From NCBI GenBank assembly GCA_025656895.1, contig JAHXHF010000020.1:1-10650 (forward strand): a DNA stretch of 10,650 bases, in the 5' to 3' direction. The position numbers were made by a program, and so were the translations under genes. Below, in pieces: positions 5,411 through 10,650 of the stretch. The DNA is from a gamma proteobacterium symbiont of Bathyaustriella thionipta (GTDB lineage Bacteria > Pseudomonadota > Gammaproteobacteria > Chromatiales > Chromatiaceae). Every line of letters starts with the position of its first letter. Position 1 is the stretch's first letter. The notes under the pieces were generated by a model. The model had not been told where the DNA came from. It saw only the letters and a list, made by a program, of their open reading frames with translations, and did no database searches.

Positions 5411-8400
5411 ATGCGAGCCAGGCAGCACACTGAATGTACAGGCAGAAAATCTTTGATCTTTAAATATGCTTTAATCGGATTATTGCCTTTTTTGGGCTGG
5501 TCGGCAGCATCGGCTGCTGAATCCATCAATTCGACCAGTCAGGCCGGTGTCAGCAGTGCTGTCACGCAACAACCGCAGCCGGGAAGCGGTGGGGCCGGTA
5601 ATAATAGTTACGCGATTTTTGCGACTAATGATCTGGGTATGCATTGCGGTGACCTGGATACCCGTGTTTCCAGTATTCTTCCGCCTTTCAATGTGGTACA
5701 CGCGCAGATTCTGCTGAAAGGCAGTGATCCGCAGATTTTAACCGAAAGTGATGGTATTGGCGTGCGTTATTCTGCCGCATCCAATATTAATGATCCGGCC
5801 TTGAGCGGACTGGGTGCGGGCGGTGAAGCGCTGTTATCCAGCATTGTCGGCAATCAGGTTTATAAAACCAATTTTTGGGACAGCGTCAGTGGTTCGACCG
5901 AAAGCATTGCGCTGAAGGCCTACCGGCCTTTTTATCCTCCCGGAATTCTGGATGCTTTCAGTCCGGCTGCCGGCGTGGGTCTGCCGGTTCCGGATGTTGA
6001 GCGTTTGTATCTGGGTGACGGGCAACTGGTGGCCGATCAGCAGGCAATGCCGGGAGTGGCGCAACCTTACTCGGATAATCAACCGCAGCCGTTTGGGCAG
6101 TTTGTCGCTCAGATGCCATTCTTTATTAATTTCCCCTTTGGATATACCGCGTCTGATGTGAACTGGTTTGAAGCGGCCGGTATTCCCTTGTCAACCTTTG
6201 ATGACAAGGGTCTGGAAAATGCCTATCCCTTATTGCGGGTGCAGGCGGTCAGCAATCAGGGCAGCGTTCTGGCCACGGTTGATACGGTTACGCCGATTTC
6301 GGGTGAGGCCAATTGCCAGGCCTGTCATGCGGCGGTTGAAGACGGTGGCAATGGAGCGGCTAGCGGACGCCAGAAGGGAGCGGTAGCGACCGCCTTTGAA
6401 GATCCCAATTATGGTGATGTACCGCTGGCGGTCAGTCAGGAATATGCGGCCGATATTAATATTCTGCGCCTGCATGATCAGAAACATGCCACCAATCTGG
6501 AAAATACGACTCCCATAGTGTGTCAGACCTGCCATTACACGCCGGCTCTGGATCTGGCGCAGGTTGGGCCGAGCGGGCCGGAAAATGATCAGCCGGGTCA
6601 GCCGGGTAATCCATCGAATGGGCGGGATCAGGTTAAAAATAAATCCATGTCGAATGTGATGCACAGCCACCACGCGACCGTTACTGATCTGGATAACAAT
6701 GCTTTATTCCCGGCTATGCCAGCGCCTATAGATTCAGCCGGTAACAAACGAGATCCACAATTGGCAGGCGGCATTGTGCTGGACACCTGTTATCAATGCC
6801 ATCCAGGTAAACGCAATACCTGCCTGCGTGGCGCCATGGCATCTGCGGATGTCGTGTGTCAGGACTGCCACGGCAATATGGCTCAGGTGGGTGATGATTT
6901 CAGTGGCAATGTATCTCCACAGAATCCGGGCAAATTCGAGCTGGCGTCAGACTTTTTTACGAATGCGGCTACGCCCCGTGTGCCCTGGGCGAACGAGCCG
7001 GGTTGTGGTTCATGCCACAGTGGTGATGCTAACGATAATATGCATAACCGTCCCGGTGCGGTTGGCTCGGCCGATAACAGTATTCGACTGCTGCAGGCCT
7101 GGATCAGTAATGATAAAAAAGCGAAGCCTGTTGTTCCTGACAATAAACGCTTTGCCGAGAACACACAGCCTTCCGGCGCTCCCATGCTGTACCGTTTGAG
7201 TAAAGGGCATGGCGGGGTATTTTGTGAAGGCTGCCACGGCTCAACTCATGCCATCTGGCCGAATGCCAATTTCTGGGCCAATGATAATGTGGCTGCACAA
7301 CAGATTCAGGGGCATAGCGGTGTCATTACTGAATGCAACAGTTGTCATGCGGATGGGGATCTGGGGGTTAATCTGGATGGTCCGCACGGCATGCACCCGG
7401 TGGGTGTGGTGGCGCAAAAGTTTGTCGATGGTGGTCATAAATCACTGGTAGAAAGTGATGGTGACGGTGAAACCGATGGAGACAGTGGAGATGCTGATAT
7501 TCTGAGTATAAACAGCGTCTTGCCTACGGGGAAACTGGCCTGCGCAGCCTGCCACGGTGCGGATGGTCTGGGCACGGTATTGTCCAAAGTCTCGGTTGAT
7601 CGCAGCTATGTGGTCGAATGTGAAAACGGTACTTTTTGTCCGGGGCAGGAAGTTGATAATTTCACCATCAACTTTAAAAAAGGTTATCAGGTGGGTTGTG
7701 TGGAATGCCATAGCAATAAACTGGGCGGAGATTTGGCAGCACCTGCAAATGATGATGATTTCGGTGGTGACCGTCAGGCCGATATTCTTCTGCGCAATAC
7801 AGACTCCGGCCAACTGTGGCTGTACGAAATGGATGCTGAGCAGATCATAGCCAGCAACAATATAGGTGGTCTGTCACTGGATTGGGACGTTGCCGGCGTG
7901 GGTGATCTGGGTGGTGATGGTAAAGCCGATATTGTGTTGCGCAATCATGTCAGCGGGCAGTTATACCTGTATGAAATGTTCCATAACCAGCGTACCGGCA
8001 GCAATATTGGTGGTCTGAGTCTGGCTTGGGAGGTTGCCGGCATTGCTGATCTGGGTGGTGATGGCAAAGATGACATTGTGTTGCGTAATAAGCTTAATGG
8101 CCAACTGTGGCTGTATGAAATGAACGGCAATATTCGTAATGGCAGCAATATAGGTGGCCTGGCTCTGACCTGGGAAGTGGCCGGCATGGGTGACCTGGGT
8201 GGTGATGGCAAGGAAGATCTTGTGCTACGCAACAAAACAAGTGGCCAATTGTATCTGTATGAAATGAATGGCAGCTCACGCTTTGGCAGTAATATCGGCG
8301 GCTTGTCACTGAATTGGGTGGTCATCGCCGTCGCGGACCTGGGCGGGGACGGTAAAGCCGATATTGTGATTCGAAATAAAAATACCGGTCAGTTGTATCT

Positions 8401-8674
8401 GTATGAAATGAATCATAATCAACGGGTTGGCAGCAGTATTGGTGCGCTTGACCTGAATAGGGTGGTTGAACGGGTGGCTGATTATAATGGTGATGGCCGT
8501 GCCGATTTACTCATCCGGGATCATTCCAGCGGTCAGATGTTTGTGGATGAAATGAATCACAATATTCGTGTGCGCAAGAGCATGGGTTCTTTGGGTGCTG
8601 CATGGCAAATCCAGCCGAACCGTTGTTATCCGCAGGTGTCCGACGGGCCGGTCAGTTGCACTGCGGCACCCTGA
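5411..8674 (+). CDS. Exported nine-haem c-type cytochrome with C-terminal FG-GAP-like repeats
   Basis: This 1087-residue protein is probably a periplasmic or surface electron-transfer protein. The ATG at 5411 is chosen over 5381 because GAGGAAACAGCT precedes it and a signal peptide follows (KYALIGLLPFLGW, likely cut at ASA-A near residue 34). An N-terminal domain carries AIFATNDLGMHCGDLD (about 68-83). Nine CxxCH motifs follow at residues 302, 371, 460, 483, 532, 605, 642, 711 and 763; many extra histidines could be distal haem ligands. An Asp-rich stretch, ESDGDGETDGDSGDAD, at about 681-696 may bind calcium. From residue 783 to about 1068 there are six repeats of about 48 residues starting DLGGDGKADIVLRN or a variant, with GQLYLYEM, like FG-GAP/VCBS beta-propeller blades with calcium loops. 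No LPXTG motif, C-terminal anchor or beta-barrel is seen. The partner and electron acceptor are unknown. Confidence 0.88.
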   Translation: MRARQHTECTGRKSLIFKYALIGLLPFLGWSAASAAESINSTSQAGVSSAVTQQPQPGSGGAGNNSYAIFATNDLGMHCGDLDTRVSSILPPFNVVHAQILLKGSDPQILTESDGIGVRYSAASNINDPALSGLGAGGEALLSSIVGNQVYKTNFWDSVSGSTESIALKAYRPFYPPGILDAFSPAAGVGLPVPDVERLYLGDGQLVADQQAMPGVAQPYSDNQPQPFGQFVAQMPFFINFPFGYTASDVNWFEAAGIPLSTFDDKGLENAYPLLRVQAVSNQGSVLATVDTVTPISGEANCQACHAAVEDGGNGAASGRQKGAVATAFEDPNYGDVPLAVSQEYAADINILRLHDQKHATNLENTTPIVCQTCHYTPALDLAQVGPSGPENDQPGQPGNPSNGRDQVKNKSMSNVMHSHHATVTDLDNNALFPAMPAPIDSAGNKRDPQLAGGIVLDTCYQCHPGKRNTCLRGAMASADVVCQDCHGNMAQVGDDFSGNVSPQNPGKFELASDFFTNAATPRVPWANEPGCGSCHSGDANDNMHNRPGAVGSADNSIRLLQAWISNDKKAKPVVPDNKRFAENTQPSGAPMLYRLSKGHGGVFCEGCHGSTHAIWPNANFWANDNVAAQQIQGHSGVITECNSCHADGDLGVNLDGPHGMHPVGVVAQKFVDGGHKSLVESDGDGETDGDSGDADILSINSVLPTGKLACAACHGADGLGTVLSKVSVDRSYVVECENGTFCPGQEVDNFTINFKKGYQVGCVECHSNKLGGDLAAPANDDDFGGDRQADILLRNTDSGQLWLYEMDAEQIIASNNIGGLSLDWDVAGVGDLGGDGKADIVLRNHVSGQLYLYEMFHNQRTGSNIGGLSLAWEVAGIADLGGDGKDDIVLRNKLNGQLWLYEMNGNIRNGSNIGGLALTWEVAGMGDLGGDGKEDLVLRNKTSGQLYLYEMNGSSRFGSNIGGLSLNWVVIAVADLGGDGKADIVIRNKNTGQLYLYEMNHNQRVGSSIGALDLNRVVERVADYNGDGRADLLIRDHSSGQMFVDEMNHNIRVRKSMGSLGAAWQIQPNRCYPQVSDGPVSCTAAP
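7757..8611 (+). repeat. Six tandem FG-GAP/VCBS-like coding repeats
   Basis: Repeat units begin at 7757, 7904, 8048, 8192, 8336 and 8480, so the period is 147 bases once and then 144 bases exactly. Each encodes a D-x-G-G-D-G-x-x-D loop, a strand, GQL(W/Y)LYEM, and NIGGLSL-x-W. The middle four are most alike; the first (DFGGDRQAD) and last (DYNGDGRAD) are diverged. Constant length suggests duplication of whole propeller blades. Confidence 0.85.
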
Positions 8675-8684
8675 TCTGCCCGCC

Positions 8685-8705
8685 GGTTTTTTCCTTGAAA
8701 AAACC
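8685..8705 (+). terminator. Hairpin after the cytochrome gene
   Basis: GGTTTTTTC (8685-8693) and GAAAAAACC (8697-8705) are exact complements with loop CTT, 11 bases past the cytochrome stop. The stem is mostly A-U and no U-tract follows it, but the stem's own U-run after CCGG could act in termination. It may work together with the stronger hairpin just downstream. Confidence 0.35.
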
Positions 8706-8710
8706 TTTGC

Positions 8711-8746
8711 CCCGGGTGTGGCCAATACCGGATTGGCCCGCTCGGG
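8711..8746. other. Strong 15-bp hairpin in the intergenic region
   Basis: GGCCAAT (8720-8726) and ATTGGCC (8732-8738) pair exactly around loop ACCGG, and CCCGGGTG (8711-8718) pairs with CGCTCGGG (8739-8746) including two G-U pairs, leaving only T8719 bulged. This gives about 15 base pairs from 36 bases. It lacks a U-tract on either strand. It could be a 3' mRNA stabiliser, a terminator that does not need U-rich RNA, or a protein-binding palindrome. Confidence 0.55.
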
Positions 8747-8846
8747 ATCACTCCTGATAAGCGTATTTCTGTCTGCCATTCGCTGGGTATTTATGTAGAA
8801 TACAGCCTGATTCGTACAACAACGGCTGCGAGAGGCTGACGACGTT

Positions 8847-9323
8847 ATGAAAAAAATCAGGGTGCTTTTTGTTTGCATGGGTAATATTTGCCGCTCTCCC
8901 ACCGCGCATGGTGTGTTTGAAAAAGCGGTGGCTGATGCGGGCTTGTCGGATCATATTCTTGTCGATTCGGCCGGTACGCATGCTTATCATATTGGTGAAC
9001 AGCCGGATGCCCGTTCGCAGGATACAGCCCGCCAGCGGGGGGTTGATTTAAGCACTCAACGCGCCCGGCGTGTGGATAGGGATGATTTTTCCCGTTTTGA
9101 TTATGTGCTGGCGATGGATGAAGATAATTACCAGATTCTGTATCAGCAGTGTCCGGCTGAATATCGCCAGCGGCTACAACTGTTTATGGAATATGCAACT
9201 GACCGGCCGGAGAGTGAAGTGCCCGATCCCTATTACGGTGGAGCAGGTGGTTTTGAGCGAGTGTTTGACATGGTGGAAGAAGCGTCAGCAGGGCTTTTGA
9301 ATACAATACAAAAAGACTCGTAA
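8847..9323 (+). CDS. Low-molecular-weight protein tyrosine phosphatase
   Basis: This 158-residue cytoplasmic enzyme hydrolyses phosphotyrosine. The P-loop is CMGNICRSP, with nucleophile Cys10 and Arg16, and the general acid is Asp127 in VPDPYYGG. DSAGTHAYHIGEQPDAR (40-56) is the usual second conserved block. Length is normal for the family and all catalytic residues are present. The ATG at 8847 places the P-loop at the standard position; AGAGG lies 11 bases upstream, which is a long spacing. Bacterial homologues often act on tyrosine kinases for exopolysaccharide, but no kinase or polysaccharide gene is seen here, and others have stress or arginine-phosphatase-like roles. It probably has its own promoter, since 172 bases with hairpins separate it from the cytochrome. 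The stop codon overlaps the outer end of an inverted-repeat element. Confidence 0.93.
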   Translation: MKKIRVLFVCMGNICRSPTAHGVFEKAVADAGLSDHILVDSAGTHAYHIGEQPDARSQDTARQRGVDLSTQRARRVDRDDFSRFDYVLAMDEDNYQILYQQCPAEYRQRLQLFMEYATDRPESEVPDPYYGGAGGFERVFDMVEEASAGLLNTIQKDS

Positions 9324-9466
9324 CGACTCAGCTAAGCGCTGAAATCAGCCAGCTGTATGCCCGAAGAAAACACCCTTGGGTTATGTTCAAAAAATACTAA
9401 TTTACAGGATTAACTCACAGTTTTTGTCTTGATCGGACTGCTTTCAACAGTTAGCTGAGCCGTTAC
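9320..9466. repeat. 147-bp element with long inverted-repeat ends
   Basis: GTAACGACTCAGCTAA (9320-9335) and TTAGCTGAGCCGTTAC (9451-9466) are reverse complements with one mismatch in 16. Pairing continues inward at 12 of 19 further positions (9336-9354 against 9432-9450), for example TGAAA/TTTCA and CAG/CTG. ACTC occurs directly outside at 9316-9319 and again at 9465-9468, possibly a short target duplication. No gene lies inside. It could be a MITE or intergenic palindromic repeat, a structured RNA, or a long terminator for the phosphatase gene. Confidence 0.5.
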
Positions 9467-9480
9467 TCTTTATATTTTAT

Positions 9481-9493
9481 TACTCACTGAGTA
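9481..9493. promoter_or_regulatory. 13-bp palindrome TACTCACTGAGTA
   Basis: TACTCA and TGAGTA are exact complements around a central C, 57 bases upstream of the next start codon. The AT-rich sequence just before it could hold promoter elements. It looks like a small operator, but no binding protein can be named. Confidence 0.3.
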
Positions 9494-9514
9494 GCAACAA
9501 AGATACGTTCAATG

Positions 9515-9529
9515 CCCTGAATCTCAGGG
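9515..9529 (+). promoter_or_regulatory. Leader hairpin CCCTGA-ATC-TCAGGG
   Basis: Exact 6-base arms with a 3-base loop lie 20 bases upstream of the ATG at 9550, followed by TATTTTA. In RNA this would form just before the ribosome site AGGA (9539-9542). It could be a weak terminator or attenuator, or a translational control hairpin. Confidence 0.3.
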
Positions 9530-9549
9530 TATTTTACCAGGATGTTTTT

Positions 9550-9816
9550 ATGGCAATAATCAATGCAAATATGTTGAAGCAACCCTTTAAACGGGCTTTT
9601 AAGCCGGGCAGCATGGGCCAATTCTGGCTAACACAATCGGTTGTCATTGCGTCCACCATCGTGGGTGTCTATCTGGCTGCCAGTGTCGGCTTGATGGAAG
9701 CCCTGCGTTATGAGCAACTGGTCAATCAGCGTGATCTTTACTATATGAATGAGTCGCTCAAAGCCGAGCTGGATGATAATTTGCAAGCTCTTGAGCAGTT
9801 TATTGCTGAATTGTAA
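9550..9816 (+). CDS. Small single-pass membrane protein, possibly the 5' half of a split gene
   Basis: This 88-residue product is unknown. A basic N-terminus (LKQPFKRAFKPG) precedes one transmembrane segment, about residues 27-50 (FWLTQSVVIASTIVGVYLAA), so the rest probably faces the periplasm. The tail (NQRDLYYMNESLKAELDDNLQALEQFIAEL) is predicted by eye to be a helical, coiled-coil-like stretch that ends abruptly at TAA. AGGA lies 7 bases before the ATG. The next reading frame is in exactly the same frame, only six codons after the stop, and continues in similar helical style. The two may therefore be one gene of about 197 codons broken by a nonsense codon. I recall similar single-chain proteins with an N-terminal anchor and a periplasmic helical domain but cannot name a family. 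Confidence 0.6.
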   Translation: MAIINANMLKQPFKRAFKPGSMGQFWLTQSVVIASTIVGVYLAASVGLMEALRYEQLVNQRDLYYMNESLKAELDDNLQALEQFIAEL

Positions 9817-9834
9817 AACCCGGAGATCCGCTAT

Positions 9835-10143
9835 GTGCCGCAACGAAGACCCGATTTTTCAAACTATATCTGGGATGTAATGGGCGAGTCTTCTGTCACT
9901 TTTCAGATGCCTGCAAAAATCATCACCGGAGTGCGGCGTTATCACCAGAATATTGATGATTTACTGGACAAGCTGGATAACAAGATTTTCTCGAAAGCCT
10001 TCGTGCAAAAAAAACTGCAACAGCAGGCAACGCGTTTAAGAAAAGATGTTTTTCCGGTCATGGCTGTGCTGAAATCAGATTTGCAGAAACAACTGCAACG
10101 CTATGAAATTATTAACCTGGATGTTTCACCCGGAACGCGATGA
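9835..10143 (+). CDS. Helical protein of unknown function, possibly the 3' half of a split gene
   Basis: This 102-residue product is unknown and has no signal peptide or membrane segment. It is helical and charged throughout, with YIWDVMGESSVTFQMP, IITGVRRYHQNIDDLLDKL and a Gln/Lys-rich second half (FVQKKLQQQATRLRKDV) that looks like coiled coil. The GTG at 9835 has GGAG 9 bases upstream, so separate translation is possible. An ATG at 9833 reads a different frame and stops after 15 codons. Without its own export signal this part would stay cytoplasmic, whereas fused to the preceding frame it would be periplasmic, which fits the sensor-like helical look better. Sequencing error, a true nonsense mutation and two real genes all remain possible. 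Confidence 0.55.
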   Translation: MPQRRPDFSNYIWDVMGESSVTFQMPAKIITGVRRYHQNIDDLLDKLDNKIFSKAFVQKKLQQQATRLRKDVFPVMAVLKSDLQKQLQRYEIINLDVSPGTR

Positions 10144-10180
10144 TCGTGTCAGTGCTGGATAGTTTTCGCCACAGGCGGTG

Positions 10181-10564
10181 TTAGTGACGGTTGTTTGAGT
10201 CGGCAGAGTGCATAAGTTTCTGTGCTTGTGCGTGGCTCAATATTTTCCACGGTAATGGAAAAACGCCGGGGACATGGTTCATATATTCACGGTAAACCTT
10301 GCCGTGATATTGAATCAGCTTGCGTTCTTCCAGGCGTGAGCCAAAGATGAAATACAGGCTCAGCAGGATGGCACTAACCAGCATCAGGCTATTCATGTCG
10401 CGTGTCCAGATCATGACCAGAGCAAAAAAGTACCAGGGATGGCGCACAAAATGATGCAGGGGAGATAGTTTGAAAGTCTCCTGATCTTCCACGTTTTTTT
10501 CCTGTTCACTGATTTGCCGAAAGCCGAGAAATTCAGCACTGTCATAGAAACGGGTTGAATACAA
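10181..10564 (-). pseudogene. Isoprenylcysteine methyltransferase/NnrU-like membrane protein, C-terminal fragment
   Basis: The 127 codons match the C-terminal part of the ICMT/phospholipid methyltransferase-like membrane family. AEFLGFRQI, the SAM-binding-type VRHPWYFFALVMIW (41-54), a transmembrane stretch (LMLVSAILLSLYFIFG, 60-75), EERKLIQYHGKVYREYMNHVPG and a proline-rich end are in the expected order. Full members have about 200-250 residues with two or three more N-terminal membrane helices, missing here. The first in-frame start is a poor TTG, and a TAA precedes it at 10588-10586, next to a run of seven A (minus strand). The other two minus frames upstream also hit stops (TAG at 10632-10630, and TAA at 10649-10647 with TGA in that frame). 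The gene is therefore probably truncated or frameshifted. It converges with the 9835 frame. Confidence 0.6.
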
Positions 10565-10650
10565 AACTGAAGTTTCACTGTTTTTTTAAGAATCTTGTTT
10601 GGCAAAAACCATTCATAAGCATGCTCATGCTACCGATAGAAATAACTTAT

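Noticed and set aside
7511..7540. Possible sortase signal in the cytochrome (SVLPTGKL)
   Set aside because: It is LPTGK, not LPXTG, lies in the middle of the protein and is not followed by a membrane segment and basic tail.
7945..8325. Minus-strand frame with repeated RPPILLP units
   Set aside because: It is the antisense shadow of the FG-GAP-like repeats; its repetition comes entirely from the plus-strand gene.
7757..8611. CRISPR array or simple tandem-repeat locus
   Set aside because: The 144-base units stay in frame, encode calcium-loop blades and have no short repeat/unique spacer pattern.
9833..9880. Short ATG frame at 9833 encoding about 15 residues
   Set aside because: It stops almost at once; the overlapping GTG frame at 9835 is much longer and in phase with the preceding gene.
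10165..10185. CGCC-ACA-GGCG hairpin between the convergent last two genes
   Set aside because: Only four base pairs and no U-run on either strand, so too weak to call a terminator.

Overview
The window reads as chromosomal DNA of a mid-GC gammaproteobacterium with chemolithoautotrophic ancestry. Its left end carries the start of a form I RuBisCO large-subunit gene (cbbL) divergent from a CbbR-type LysR regulator. The rest encodes a periplasmic or surface multiheme cytochrome and an OmpR/EnvZ-type two-component pair resembling the 'proteobacterial dedicated sortase' regulators. I cannot name a genus from the sequence alone.

Layout, left to right. (1) 1-317: cbbL on the minus strand, cut after about 77 codons, where the sequence changes into DNA that looks like the end of a mobile element. 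(2) 318-519: cbbL-cbbR divergent control region with a 10-bp inverted repeat and an AT-rich dyad. (3) 520-1434: intact cbbR on the plus strand. (4) 1545-5174, minus strand: a SAM-dependent methyltransferase, then a GTG-started response regulator overlapping a 706-residue membrane histidine kinase by 14 bases. (5) 5411-8674, plus strand and divergent from the methyltransferase: a 1087-residue exported protein with nine CxxCH haem-binding motifs and six tandem FG-GAP-like repeats of about 48 residues. (6) 8675-8846: an intergenic region with two strong hairpins. (7) 8847-9323: low-molecular-weight protein tyrosine phosphatase. (8) 9320-9466: a compact element bounded by a 16-bp inverted repeat (15/16), overlapping the phosphatase stop codon. 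(9) 9550-10143: two short reading frames in the same frame, separated by one TAA and six codons, which may be one interrupted gene for a membrane-anchored helical protein. (10) 10181-10564, minus strand: the C-terminal part of an isoprenylcysteine methyltransferase/NnrU-like membrane protein without a recognisable N-terminal half.

How the parts may work together. CbbR normally controls the divergent cbb operon, but its target here is truncated, so this copy is probably a relic or acts on a cbb operon elsewhere. The kinase has a large periplasmic sensor region with a CBM9-like segment and probably senses an envelope or carbohydrate signal. Its operon is back to back with the multiheme-cytochrome/FG-GAP gene across a 236-bp region containing palindromes, so regulation of the cytochrome by this pair is an attractive but untested idea. 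Three separate genes look broken (cbbL, the 9550-10143 pair, the 10181 methyltransferase), which suggests local gene decay around mobile or repetitive DNA, or sequencing errors at some of these points.
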